Assembly: GCA_047619685.1 (NCBI GenBank)
Contig: JBLHLC010000012.1
Coordinates: forward strand, 47,793 to 111,792
Reading direction: 5' to 3'
DNA length: 64,000 bases
DNA from: JABDJZ01 sp047619685
GTDB taxonomy: Bacteria; Bacteroidota; Rhodothermia; Rhodothermales; UBA10348
Below are positions 17,481 to 26,770 of this stretch, piece after piece (within the stretch, counting starts at the first letter, position 1; each line of letters starts with the position of its first letter). A program made the translations under genes and the position numbers. A model generated the notes under the pieces. That model worked only from the letters and a program-made list of their open reading frames with translations. It did no database searches and had not been told where the DNA came from.

Positions 17481-18299
17481 TTAAACTGGCGGAAGGTCGG
17501 GCAAATCAACGGCGCCCTCGGAAGGGGCATCGGGGAGGGCATCGCCATAGAAGGCGTGAGGCAACAGGAGCCCCGGAGTCATGGCTTCTGGACTGGAAGT
17601 ACCCCGATCTATCCATACGACAGCGTCCGGTGCGAGTTCGGCGATGAGCTGTCTGCAGGCGCCACACGGCGAAGCACCAGGGGCGGTGGGGCATCCAAGG
17701 CCGATACTGCGCACCGGAAGGGCACCGAAAGTGACCGCGGTACCCAGTACGTTTCGCTCGGCGCACAGAATGCACGTCCAATCCGGGTGTTCCACATTCA
17801 CACCTGGCAGGAAGCGGCCATCGTGTGTCTGGAGAATGGTCCCGACCGGAAAGTGAGACTCCGGTATCAGCGCACGTTCGGAGACGAGCTTTGCCCAGGC
17901 CGTGGCGCCCGCGGGATCCGACCCCGGGCCTGCTTCGAAGGGGTCCAGGACTTGAGTGGGCGTAGGGAGTTGACCATCGTGCACCCAGCAGGCGGGAACG
18001 CGCCCGGCTACCAGTTTCAGACCCTGCGCGTACCCGTCCGTAGTGAGTGGGGCGGGGCCTTGGTAGACCAGCGCAACAACGTCTCGCCGACTGGCAGCGA
18101 TCGCGGTGGTGACCGCATTGAGTCCGGCCGGGATGGAAAGCGAAAAGGACGCACTCTCAACCCGGACGCCTGGCACCATGAGGCCATCGGAAAGGAGTAC
18201 GGCAGCCGACGCCGGCCTTCCGGAATAGGGAGTGTGCGCGTTCGGCAAAAACGCCAGCGCGGTGGCGCGCACTCTATCCAGGATTTGCTCACTCGTCAT
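17481..18299 (-). CDS. cdd: Two-domain cytidine deaminase with C-terminal active site
   Basis: 272 residues, the length of dimeric two-domain cytidine deaminases. Zinc ligands and the catalytic glutamate sit in the second half: Cys179-Ala-Glu181 (ILCAERNVLG), Cys212 and Cys215 (SPCGACRQ). The first half has the fold's signature GVRVESASFSLSI, but where Cys-Ala-Glu would follow it reads PAGLNAV, so it is catalytically dead. In the E. coli enzyme the active copy is the N-terminal one; here the order is reversed. It deaminates cytidine and deoxycytidine for pyrimidine salvage. It lies 37 bases after the SecA-like gene. Confidence 0.88.
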   Translation of the reverse strand: MTSEQILDRVRATALAFLPNAHTPYSGRPASAAVLLSDGLMVPGVRVESASFSLSIPAGLNAVTTAIAASRRDVVALVYQGPAPLTTDGYAQGLKLVAGRVPACWVHDGQLPTPTQVLDPFEAGPGSDPAGATAWAKLVSERALIPESHFPVGTILQTHDGRFLPGVNVEHPDWTCILCAERNVLGTAVTFGALPVRSIGLGCPTAPGASPCGACRQLIAELAPDAVVWIDRGTSSPEAMTPGLLLPHAFYGDALPDAPSEGAVDLPDLPPV

Positions 18300-18336
18300 G
18301 GGCGCCTGAACCGCTACAAGGCGCGGTAGATCCTGT

Positions 18337-20676
18337 TCAGTCAGAGCGGGCCTTTAATCTGCGCGCGATTCCCCAATAAATAAGAAGCGGCCACGTCATG
18401 ATGGAAGCCCCCGCGGAAAAGGCCTGGTTTCCTGAGCCGAAGAGCATGGTCTGAAGATCGTTCCCGACGCGGTCATTGACCAGGTAGGTCCACGTTGCCG
18501 CGGGGCCCGGAGGCTTGGCAAGGTGGGCCGTGGGCGCACGTGTCGCGACGGTCTGGATAACCTCGTCCCGGAAACCAACAAAAGCACCAGCAACCTGCTT
18601 TTGAAACTCGTAGACGGGGTCCAGCCCACCCAGGCGGACCAGGTGGACGCCGTCCCGTATATCCGAGGCAAGCGCCAGATGGTCGGTCCAGCGCTCATCG
18701 AGCGCGTCCAGAAAGAGACGTCTGAGGTGGTCCGTAGTGGCTGTGACCGGACCGGCGGTTGCCGCATCCGAAAGTTGAGGCAAGTTTCCAGTCAGAAGTT
18801 GACGCCTCCATTCGACTACGATTCGACGCTGTCGATCAATGATTTCCGTGTATTTCGTGGTCGTGGAGCGGATTTCGTGGTTCCGGCCATTAGCGATTCG
18901 CTGGACCCTGTCCACTTCCCTCACGATCAGAGGATGGGGATCGATTCCGAAGGAGGGGCCTCCCAAAAGGCGAGCCGGGATCAACTCCTGAATGCCGTTG
19001 CGCGTCATGATCGGGTCTTCCAGACTGACGAAAAACTGGGAACTGCCAGGGTCTCCTTGCCGGCCGGCGCGGCCCCTCAACTGGTTGTCGATACGTTGAC
19101 TCTCGTGCCTGTTTGTACCGATCACATGCAGGCCACCCAATCGCATCACCCAGTCTCGGCCTGCACCACTTGACCCACCGAGCTTGATGTCTGTGCCCCG
19201 ACCTGCCATGTTGGTAGAGACGGTCACAGCACCCAGGGCGCCGGCCTCCGCGATGATGGCCGCCTCGTCCTGGTCGTTGCGCGCGTTCAGAATCTGACAG
19301 GCGATCCCCTTGGCGGCCAGTCCAGCGCCCAGTCTCTCAGACTCGGCAACGGAATAGGTGCCCAGGAGAACCGGACGGCCCTTTGCGTGGAGTTTGCCTA
19401 TTTCCGCAGTCAGGGCGCGTTCCTTGTCCAGCAAAGAGCGGAAGATGCGGTCTGGCTGGTCGGTGCGGACGCAACTCCGGTTGGGGGGGATGGGCACTAC
19501 CGAAAGGCCATACCCATCATGGAATTCCCCCGCCGCGGGCAATGCGGTGGCCGTCATCCCGGCGCGGGTCTCGTAGGCACTCAGAAAATCCGGTAGGGTA
19601 ATGGAGCCCAGAATCCGCCCGCCTGGCTGAATGGGCAGGCCTTCCTTGGCCTCGACCGCCGCCTGGAGTCCGTCCGGCCATCTCCGATCGCTAACCACCC
19701 GCCCCGTGAGTGCGTCGATGAGATCGATGCCGTCATCGCGGACCAGGTAATCCACATCTCTTATCAGGAGGACACGTGCATGCAGGGCCTGATTGACCTC
19801 CGTCAGCAGCAGGAAATGGTCCTCGTCGTGCAGCCGGACTCCGCCCAGGTGCCGCTCCATGTGGGCGAGGCCTTCTTCGGTGAGGTTGACGTTCAACTGG
19901 TCGTCGTCCAGGAAATAGTGTGCGCTCTCATCCAGATCCCTCACCATCTCCGCGATGCGGGTCGGCTCCACGCTCGAATGATGGCGGGCCCCCGCGATCA
20001 CCAGCGGGATGCGCGCCTCGTCGATCAGGATGGAGTCTGCTTCATCGACGATGCAGGCGGCAAAGGGCTGTAAAACGGTCTCCTCCGGGTCGAATACCAG
20101 TCCGTCTCGAAGGACATCGAAGCCGACCTCTTTTGCGGTGGCGTAGGTGATGTCGCACTGGTAGGCCGCCCGCCGTTCGGCGGGACTGGACGTGGACTGT
20201 ACGGTCCCGACAGACATTCCGAGGCGTGCGTAGAACGGCCCCATCCACTCCGCGTCGCGGCGGGCCAGGTAATCGTTGAAAGTAAGAATGTGGCAATGGC
20301 CGAGACGCGCGGCCATCAATACGGCCGGAATCACGGCGGCCAGGGTCTTGCCTTCGCCGGTATCCATCTGCACCAAGTGGCCATCCAGAAGAGCTAGCCC
20401 GGCGGCAATCTGTGTCTCGTAGGGCGTCAGTCCGGTGGTGCGCGCAGCGACCTCTCTCAGTACGGCAAACGGATGGACGCGCTCCTGGAAATCCTGATGG
20501 CGGGCGTCTGTGAACTCCCGTGCGCGGATGTCCAGATCACCGTCGCTCAACCTTGCCAGGTCAGGCGCGAGCGCGACCACACGCGCGGACTCACTGAGAT
20601 ACATCGCCGACTTCCTCCTGGCACGACGGCGAATGCGGGCGTCCGCGAGCCTTCCTGGAAGGGTGTTGGGGGCCAC
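18337..20676 (-). CDS. Short SecA-like protein translocase ATPase (accessory/SecA2 type)
   Basis: 779 residues, well below the ~1,000 or more of housekeeping Bacteroidota SecA. Walker A MDTGEGKT is at 104-111 and the DEAD segment DEADSILIDEARIPL at 211-225. NMAGRGTDIKLGG and RGRAGRQGDPGSSQFFVSLED complete the helicase motifs. A helical scaffold segment near 670-720 has the family's WxxHL pattern. The usual GMTGTA motif reads GMTATA. The zinc-binding SecB tail is missing; instead the last 25 residues contain a hydrophobic stretch (SIMTWPLLIYWGIA) that could touch the membrane. It sits 11 bases downstream of a lipoprotein gene. Whether it replaces or supplements a main SecA is not visible here. 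Confidence 0.86.
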   Translation of the reverse strand: MAPNTLPGRLADARIRRRARRKSAMYLSESARVVALAPDLARLSDGDLDIRAREFTDARHQDFQERVHPFAVLREVAARTTGLTPYETQIAAGLALLDGHLVQMDTGEGKTLAAVIPAVLMAARLGHCHILTFNDYLARRDAEWMGPFYARLGMSVGTVQSTSSPAERRAAYQCDITYATAKEVGFDVLRDGLVFDPEETVLQPFAACIVDEADSILIDEARIPLVIAGARHHSSVEPTRIAEMVRDLDESAHYFLDDDQLNVNLTEEGLAHMERHLGGVRLHDEDHFLLLTEVNQALHARVLLIRDVDYLVRDDGIDLIDALTGRVVSDRRWPDGLQAAVEAKEGLPIQPGGRILGSITLPDFLSAYETRAGMTATALPAAGEFHDGYGLSVVPIPPNRSCVRTDQPDRIFRSLLDKERALTAEIGKLHAKGRPVLLGTYSVAESERLGAGLAAKGIACQILNARNDQDEAAIIAEAGALGAVTVSTNMAGRGTDIKLGGSSGAGRDWVMRLGGLHVIGTNRHESQRIDNQLRGRAGRQGDPGSSQFFVSLEDPIMTRNGIQELIPARLLGGPSFGIDPHPLIVREVDRVQRIANGRNHEIRSTTTKYTEIIDRQRRIVVEWRRQLLTGNLPQLSDAATAGPVTATTDHLRRLFLDALDERWTDHLALASDIRDGVHLVRLGGLDPVYEFQKQVAGAFVGFRDEVIQTVATRAPTAHLAKPPGPAATWTYLVNDRVGNDLQTMLFGSGNQAFSAGASIMTWPLLIYWGIARRLKARSD

Positions 20677-20687
20677 GGCGGCCCGAA

Positions 20688-20969
20688 TTAGTTCAGCTTC
20701 CGGAACTGCTGGGAAAATTCCACCAGCGTCACAGCTACCTCGACCCTGTTGTCTGCATTCACCGTTCGGACCAGGTGAACACAGGGCTGTCGAATCTCGC
20801 AGGCGCCCTGGTCATAGCTTGAGACCCCTGACCACGTGACCTGGTAGCGCTCGGTCCTGTCGTCCCTTTTCTCCACAATTGTGCCGGCGACGGGGAGGTT
20901 GGCCTCCGTGGCGCGCGTGCAGCCTGCCACAGACAGGAGAAAAATAAGGAGTAAAGCGCTTCGCATCAT
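20688..20969 (-). CDS. Small lipoprotein of unknown function
   Basis: 93 residues from the ATG at 20967-20969. A textbook lipoprotein signal is present: MMRSALLLIFLLSVAGC with Cys17 as the lipidated residue. The mature part is about 77 residues with two cysteines (ACEIRQPC), which could form a disulfide, and is predicted beta-rich. It ends 11 bases before the short SecA gene, so the two are probably co-transcribed. No family was recognised. Confidence 0.72.
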   Translation of the reverse strand: MMRSALLLIFLLSVAGCTRATEANLPVAGTIVEKRDDRTERYQVTWSGVSSYDQGACEIRQPCVHLVRTVNADNRVEVAVTLVEFSQQFRKLN

Positions 20970-21170
20970 GAGACGGGAGACTCTGTCAGTTTCCGGAGGG
21001 CCCGGGCAGGCGTGTTCTACGGTAGCAGGCACGTCGGTTCCTGAGTTCTCCACCTACGAGTACGTCCCCGACGACAAAATCCGCGCACGCAGGCGCAGAA
21101 AAGGGCAAAATGGGCCCCAATGAGGCCTCGCGATCGATTGACTCGACGTGTGTCCAGGTATCCCGAGCAA

Positions 21171-21359
21171 TCACAAGACGAACTCCTTGGCGAAGTTAAT
21201 GGATCGGAAAACCGGAATTTCTACCACATCGCCGTTCTGCTTTGTGATGCGAACACAGGCCGTTCCGTCATCATCAAACCATAGTCGAACTGTGCAGGGT
21301 TGCTCGATTCGGGTCACGTCCTTGTTCATGCTCATATTGACGTGAAGCGTCTCCAGCAT
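21171..21359 (-). CDS. Small hypothetical protein (62 aa)
   Basis: 62 residues, MLETLHVNMSM..., acidic middle with FDDDGT and a C-terminal segment GDVVEIPVFRSINF. The same pattern (GDIITIPLFASI) ends the 64-residue protein at 33174-33368, so both may belong to one small family. No signal peptide, membrane segment or known motif. It stands alone, divergent from the hydrolase at 21602. Being short, it rests mainly on this internal similarity. Confidence 0.5.
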   Translation of the reverse strand: MLETLHVNMSMNKDVTRIEQPCTVRLWFDDDGTACVRITKQNGDVVEIPVFRSINFAKEFVL

Positions 21360-21601
21360 GTCGGGCTACGGGTAAGTTGCTCAAACATCGGTCACGGGGA
21401 TGACATCTGTTTGTCATAGGGGTCTGCACGGAATCTTGATGATCTGCCCGGGCCGTCACCTGGGATGCTTCCAACCTGCCAGCCATCCGTCCCGCGCCAT
21501 TCGGAAGTATAAATTTGCAGCGCCCGCGCGCCGGATGGATCCAATTCTGAGGCAGACGTTTATCGGCCCCTAACCTAACCCGGCCTGCTCGAGGCCACCC
21601 C
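21360..21601. other. Divergent intergenic region
   Basis: 242 bases between a minus-strand small gene and the plus-strand hydrolase. One TAAATTTG at 21510-21517 matches the Bacteroidota -7 box pattern TAnnTTTG and lies 85 bases before the ATG at 21602, but no TTG -33 element is found at the right spacing. Nothing else is recognised. Confidence 0.3.
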
Positions 21602-22528
21602 ATGTGGTCCCTTCGGCGGGTCGCCCCTGTTCTCGTTTTCGTTCTGCTCGCCGCGCCGGCGGTTCGAGCACAGTCCACCTCGTCCCCGCTTCCCATAGTT
21701 GTCCAGGACGATGCCTGGCACCCGTTGCGGGAAACCCTGGATCCCCGTCTCCAGACTCGCCTCCAGGATCGACTCAAGGAAAATAGGAAGTGGAGCCGAC
21801 TCATCGCCGAGAAGAAGATGGCGGTAGGCCTGGTGGACATCACGGACCCTGAGAATCCGCGCTTTGCGAGGGTGAATGGGAATACGATGATCTATGCGGC
21901 CAGCCTGCCCAAAATCGCGATTCTGCTGGCCGTTGAGCAGGCGGTCCAGGATGGTCGCCTGGAGATGACCTCGGAACTGGACCAGGATCTGAACGACATG
22001 ATCCGGCGGTCCAGCAATATCGCAGCCACCGCCAACATTGACAGGGTGGGCCTCGAGTTCATCGACAATGTGCTCAAGGATGAGCGGTACATGCTCTACG
22101 ATCCAGCGGAGGGGGGCGGCCTGTGGGTCGGAAAGCGTTACGCAAAGACCGGAGTCCGAATTCCGGATCCGATTGCCGGGCTTTCCCACGGGGCTACCGT
22201 CAGTCAGGTCTGTCGATTCTACTACCTTCTGGCAACAGGCCGCTTGGTGTCCCGCGAGCGATCCAAGCATATGCTGGGTGTGATGACCGATCCGGGCATC
22301 AACCACAAGTTCGTCTACGCCATTGCCCAGCGGGCGCCCAGGGCGCGGCTCTTCAGGAAGTCCGGGTCCTGGAAGAACTGGCACGCGGATTCCATAATGG
22401 TCTGGGGCCCAGGTTGGCGCCGTTACATTTTGGTCAGTCTGGTCGAGGACGAGGACGGCGAGAAGATTCTCCGGGATCTCCTCCCGGTTGTAGAAGGCGT
22501 ACTTCGCCCGCAGTCCGGAGCCAGATAG
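21602..22528 (+). CDS. Secreted class A beta-lactamase-fold serine hydrolase
   Basis: 308 residues with a signal peptide ending near residue 23 (VRAQ). Active-site motifs of penicillin-recognising enzymes are seen: Ser101-Leu-Pro-Lys104, SSN at 137-139 and KSG at 253-255. The omega-loop glutamate of true class A lactamases was not identified, so the protein may be a peptidoglycan-acting or unrelated hydrolase rather than a drug-resistance enzyme. It is convergent with a second hydrolase of the same fold (22541-23773). Confidence 0.8.
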   Translation: MWSLRRVAPVLVFVLLAAPAVRAQSTSSPLPIVVQDDAWHPLRETLDPRLQTRLQDRLKENRKWSRLIAEKKMAVGLVDITDPENPRFARVNGNTMIYAASLPKIAILLAVEQAVQDGRLEMTSELDQDLNDMIRRSSNIAATANIDRVGLEFIDNVLKDERYMLYDPAEGGGLWVGKRYAKTGVRIPDPIAGLSHGATVSQVCRFYYLLATGRLVSRERSKHMLGVMTDPGINHKFVYAIAQRAPRARLFRKSGSWKNWHADSIMVWGPGWRRYILVSLVEDEDGEKILRDLLPVVEGVLRPQSGAR

Positions 22529-22540
22529 GTCCGCTCTTCT

Positions 22541-23773
22541 TTATTCGGCCATGATTCGCTCGATCCGGCTGGCCAGGGCCTGATGGTCTGCCGCTGAGTT
22601 CTTCCGGAGCACGTTGGACATGAGCGTGACCATGTAGACCCGACCATCCGCGGTTTCGATCGTGGCCAACGAGTTCATGTAGTTGTCAACGTTGCCCCGG
22701 TACTGCCCGCACTCGAAGCCCTCTTCCGCTTTACACCTGTAAAGGCTCCCTGACTTGAAGTACACCGCCGCCGTGGCAAGTTGCGGCGCCGAGGCGTATC
22801 GAATACGGCGCTGGGTCTGATACATGAGCCGCTTCATTTCCAGTGAGGACCAGGCGTCCACCATGGCCCCCTCTTCGATGCGCAGCAAGTACGTTAGCAG
22901 GGCCTTCGCCGTAGCGTAACTGCGCGTTCCGGGCACAACGCGCTGGCCGCCGGCCGTGAACATGGTTCCGAGTTGCCACTCGTCCAGGCCGATTCCCACC
23001 TCGCGAAGCGGATCATTCACCACGGAAACGGCCAGTGCCTGCTTGGCCGGGCCGGTAGTGTTCTTCCAGAATGTCGCCTCGACGTCCGGGTCGGGAGGAT
23101 AGGCCGGCCCAAACTGTCGCATCAGCATGACTTCCTTCCACACGAGGCTTGCCGCCGCGTTTGAACTGGCCGAGATCATGTGGTCGGCCCACTCGAAGAG
23201 CGTGAATACGTCGGTGGCATTTACCGCTCTGGAGGCATAGGCCTTGGTCGCTGGATTGAAAATGGGGACCGCATGGGAGTTGGGAAGCACCCAGTTGCCC
23301 CCGGCCAGTGAGCGCTCCATAAGCAGCTTTCGGCGGGCTTCCGGATCATTCGGGTAGAGCCGCTCCAACTCGGCAAAGAGGCCGGCGAGAATGGCCAGTT
23401 TGCCAACGCTTCCGGGCGCGTACTGGGTGTTGGCCTTGTTGCTCGCAAAGCGCGGTGCGCGGCCCGGCGTGACGTCCAGCAGGGCGAACCCATAGGATGG
23501 GTCCAGACCGGCAAAAAGCCCGGAGACCTTCTTTTGCAGGTCGGGATCCGATTCCGGAAGTGCGCCCAGGGGGCCGCCGGACAGGTTCAGCTGGATGTCG
23601 CCCCAGGCCTTGCGGGCTCCCGGAGCCGGCGCCGTTCCGGGCATCTCTCCAGCTGCTATCATCCTGAGACGCTCCAACCTGCGGATTCCTGAATGCTCGT
23701 ATCCATCTATGGGATAGGGCGCCGAAGCCAGAAGCACCAGGAGAAGCGTGGGGACGAGCAGGCGGAGCGTCAT
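22541..23773 (-). CDS. Exported class A beta-lactamase-fold serine hydrolase
   Basis: 410 residues, longer than standard class A enzymes owing to an N-terminal extension of about 90 residues. Hydrophobic export signal 1-18. Motifs: Ser122-Val-Gly-Lys125, SSN 203-205, Lys340-Ser-Gly342. Two cysteines follow the KSG (RCKAEEGFEC) and may form a disulfide, consistent with a periplasmic location. Its ATG overlaps the stop of the upstream dikinase-like gene by 4 bases, so the two are translationally coupled. Substrate is unknown; resistance function is not implied. Confidence 0.8.
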   Translation of the reverse strand: MTLRLLVPTLLLVLLASAPYPIDGYEHSGIRRLERLRMIAAGEMPGTAPAPGARKAWGDIQLNLSGGPLGALPESDPDLQKKVSGLFAGLDPSYGFALLDVTPGRAPRFASNKANTQYAPGSVGKLAILAGLFAELERLYPNDPEARRKLLMERSLAGGNWVLPNSHAVPIFNPATKAYASRAVNATDVFTLFEWADHMISASSNAAASLVWKEVMLMRQFGPAYPPDPDVEATFWKNTTGPAKQALAVSVVNDPLREVGIGLDEWQLGTMFTAGGQRVVPGTRSYATAKALLTYLLRIEEGAMVDAWSSLEMKRLMYQTQRRIRYASAPQLATAAVYFKSGSLYRCKAEEGFECGQYRGNVDNYMNSLATIETADGRVYMVTLMSNVLRKNSAADHQALASRIERIMAE

Positions 23774-26709
23774 CGGGACTGCGGTTTTGTGGCCCTGGGG
23801 GCGTTAGCGTCCATGCGCTGAAGGTAGGTGGTGGATCCAGCCGCACGGTTCTCCACGAAGGGGCGGACCTGGAACAGCCAGATCTGGCCATCGAGGAATC
23901 CCAGTTCGACATCCCACGGCCCGGACGAACGCATCCCGGGCATTTGGGGCAGGCGGGTCTTCACCTCCTGGGCGAGAGATCTGAGGGCCGTCAGGTTTGC
24001 CGGAGTCAGGATGCGGTTCTGGTAGCCGGTCCGTTGAACGGCCGTGCCGCCCGAAACGGGCAGCGTGCGGAACGTGGGTTCGCGGGCGGGCGAGAGGAGG
24101 GTTTCGGCGGTTTGCCCAAGCAACCAGGTCTCCGCTGCCTGCCCGTCCACCGCGCCACCGACTCCACGGCTGAAGGCGATAGTCACCTCGGCAGCGTTCC
24201 CCGTTGAGATGCCCGTGGTAATCATCACGCCGGATTTGGCCACATTGACGCTCTTTAGAACCAGGATGGACGGATAGACGTCCTCTGGATTCAGGAGATA
24301 CTTCTGTCGCCAGCTATAGCTGCGCTCCCGATATGGAGAGGCCCAGACCCGCCGGACAGCGTCCAGCACGTCATTCTGGGCCACGACATTGGGTACCGTC
24401 AGGTTGAGTCCGGCCCCCGAGAAATCAGCCAGATCCTCCATGTTCGTGTCGCTCCGGATGAATACGGGCGATTGGCCCATCGGAGTCCCGAACGCTTTGG
24501 TGAACGCCGAACTCAACGACTCGCGGAACGCGGGCAGCAAGGGCATGGACTCGATGGCGGACCGAAGGGTGGCCAGTTTCGCCAGTAATTCGGCCTCCAC
24601 GGTCTCTGGGGCCACGCCGGCCCGGGTCCTGGATTCCACGTCCGCGAAGGCGGCCCGCAGGAACGCCCAATACGTGGTCGTTCCTCCCGGTATGGTCTGC
24701 GCCATGTGTTGCTTGAACACGCCGAACGGAATAATGAAGCCGGGGGCAACGTGTCCGGGAAACATGGAGGAAAGCTGTCCCAGATTGGCCGCCTTGGGTC
24801 CGCAAAGTCTGCCCGAGTCCTCACTGCGAAGGTCGAAGAGGGGACTCAGGGTGAGGTTGTCCAGCGCCAGCCGCTTGGTGGGAACGCGGACCCGCTCGTC
24901 GGAACGGCTCTTGGCCTCGACAAGGTCGCGTTCTTCCTGCGTCACCTCTGTTGCCAGTTTGATGAGCACGGAGCCCCCGGGTGAGACGGCATAAAAGACC
25001 CGCTGGCCGCTGTAGGCCCGCAACATGGAAACCACCTCCGGGGTGACCACGGCATTCGGGATACCGAGGTTGCGGGCCAGCAGTTGAACGTGGGACACCA
25101 CATTCCCCTCGGTGACTGTGGCAATGCCGGCCACCGGCTTCATTTCCGACGGGGGCCGGTTCATGATGTAGATGCGATCCGCCAGGAGATCCAGGTCTTC
25201 CGCGTCGTCCACGACTTCCAGTTGCCCCAGAGCGAACCCAGGGTTGAGACCTCGGACACCGCCGCCCCCGGAGAGCCCTAAGATCCTGGTGTTGGAGCCC
25301 GTTCGGCGCGCGTGTTCCTCAGCCAACCGGCTGACGCCGGCACCAAGTGGGAGCACAATGGAAGACCGCAGGAGATCATCCAGAAACCCGTTGGCGAGTG
25401 GCTCGAACGGCGTGTAGAGACGCACGACCTCGCCGTAGGTGGCCGAAGCAAGGCCAATGCCCCATTCGACGGCCCGCCGGGAGGCCGTAAGCGCCTCCGC
25501 GACCACGGCGTCGGTCGGCGGATCTGCAACGGTTTTTGGGAAGAGGGGCTCCAACTGGGCCCACTCCCAGCGCTCCAGAAACCCGGCGCCGGCAGCCGTG
25601 CGGGCCAGCGCCGTGGTAAGCACAATCACGTCCCGGACTCCAGCAGGCTCCCAGGCTCCGGCAATATGGAAAACGGCATCTTCCACGGCCAGCGAGAGGT
25701 CCATCAGCAGCAGGCGTGAACCACCCGAGGAAACCGAGAGCGCGCGATTCTGCAACGTGATCATCAGCTCCCCGCCCGCGTTGGCGGCCGCAGGCCAGTT
25801 GGCCTCATCCAGAAGCCGGATGAAGTCGTTGAGCGGGGTCAGTACGGGCGACGTCTGTGCCACCACCGCAGCCAGGCGGCGGATCGGTTCAGACGGCCGG
25901 GTGGTGTATTGGGTCTCCAATTCCCGGGCCAGATCCTGCAGTTCCTCGCGGAGCGCCGTCGGGACCTTGCTTCCCTGACCGGCCATGAACTGCCGCACCG
26001 AGGCCAGGTCGCTGGCGTCCGGCTTGCCATGGATCTTGATTCGGATGTTGAGGAATGCGGGGTACCCGTCGGAAATGGTCTTGGCAAGCGCCCGGATCCG
26101 GTCGAGTCGTCGCTCGGACGCGGCGTGGGGGATGGTGCGGACAAGTCGCCTCGTCCAGAAGAAGTGCCGGTTCACCAGCGAGTCTGCGGCCAGTGTTTCC
26201 GTCAGGAATTTGCGTCCCCACGCCTCCTCGTCCTCCGCCTGGAAGGCACCCCGGTAGAACTGTGCGCGTCGGAGCACCCAGCCATCATCGGCCAACTGGA
26301 GAAAACGCTCCAGTTCGTATTGACGCGGCCGGCTGAAACCTCGACTGGCATCCAGAAACGCCCGGTTGTCCGTACCCGCCAGAATCTGTCCCAGGTAGAT
26401 GCCGTTGCGTTCCAGGATTCGCCGGGCAATGTCATTGGGTACGGCGTGCTGGATGCCCCCGGTCTCGGTGCAGCGCTGAAGGGCCGGAATCACCGTGCCG
26501 TCAGGGCAGAACCACCGGATGGCGGCGTAGGGCCCGCGTTCCGCATTCTTGAAGTCCGAAACGAACCCCGCCAGTTGCGCAGGGGCATACGGTGCGGTTT
26601 GGGCCTGGGCAAAGTCCGGCAAACTGATGCTCAAAATGCCGGCGAGCAGTAGATGTCGTCTCACGGTGGAAGGAGTACTTTGGGGAGCGGGAATCCGAAG
26701 CCGGACCAT
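23770..26709 (-). CDS. Exported PEP-synthase / glucan-dikinase-like protein
   Basis: 979 residues from the ATG at 26707-26709; a longer frame would overlap the divergent MFS gene. An export signal is evident (RRHLLLAGILSISLP...AQAQ, about 17-37). About 460 residues of unknown fold follow. A swivelling phosphohistidine-type domain then appears (GNVVSHVQLLARN, His about 540), and last an ATP-grasp PEP/pyruvate-binding domain (GPKAANLGQL about 637, IRSDTNMEDLADFSGAGL, and a C-terminal ELGFLDGQIWLFQVRPF). The histidine domain before the ATP domain is the order of glucan water dikinases; no PEP-binding barrel follows. An ATP-using enzyme with an export signal is unexpected. Coupled by overlap to the hydrolase at 22541-23773. 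Confidence 0.82.
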   Translation of the reverse strand: MVRLRIPAPQSTPSTVRRHLLLAGILSISLPDFAQAQTAPYAPAQLAGFVSDFKNAERGPYAAIRWFCPDGTVIPALQRCTETGGIQHAVPNDIARRILERNGIYLGQILAGTDNRAFLDASRGFSRPRQYELERFLQLADDGWVLRRAQFYRGAFQAEDEEAWGRKFLTETLAADSLVNRHFFWTRRLVRTIPHAASERRLDRIRALAKTISDGYPAFLNIRIKIHGKPDASDLASVRQFMAGQGSKVPTALREELQDLARELETQYTTRPSEPIRRLAAVVAQTSPVLTPLNDFIRLLDEANWPAAANAGGELMITLQNRALSVSSGGSRLLLMDLSLAVEDAVFHIAGAWEPAGVRDVIVLTTALARTAAGAGFLERWEWAQLEPLFPKTVADPPTDAVVAEALTASRRAVEWGIGLASATYGEVVRLYTPFEPLANGFLDDLLRSSIVLPLGAGVSRLAEEHARRTGSNTRILGLSGGGGVRGLNPGFALGQLEVVDDAEDLDLLADRIYIMNRPPSEMKPVAGIATVTEGNVVSHVQLLARNLGIPNAVVTPEVVSMLRAYSGQRVFYAVSPGGSVLIKLATEVTQEERDLVEAKSRSDERVRVPTKRLALDNLTLSPLFDLRSEDSGRLCGPKAANLGQLSSMFPGHVAPGFIIPFGVFKQHMAQTIPGGTTTYWAFLRAAFADVESRTRAGVAPETVEAELLAKLATLRSAIESMPLLPAFRESLSSAFTKAFGTPMGQSPVFIRSDTNMEDLADFSGAGLNLTVPNVVAQNDVLDAVRRVWASPYRERSYSWRQKYLLNPEDVYPSILVLKSVNVAKSGVMITTGISTGNAAEVTIAFSRGVGGAVDGQAAETWLLGQTAETLLSPAREPTFRTLPVSGGTAVQRTGYQNRILTPANLTALRSLAQEVKTRLPQMPGMRSSGPWDVELGFLDGQIWLFQVRPFVENRAAGSTTYLQRMDANAPRATKPQSR

Positions 26710-26770
26710 ACCGTTGCCAAGGATCGACAACCGGCCTTTTCGCTTCCAAAGCATACTTATCTGTGCCCCG

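Noticed and set aside
21510..21517. TAAATTTG as a Bacteroidota -7 promoter box
   Set aside because: No TTG -33 box at the proper spacing, so kept only as a remark.
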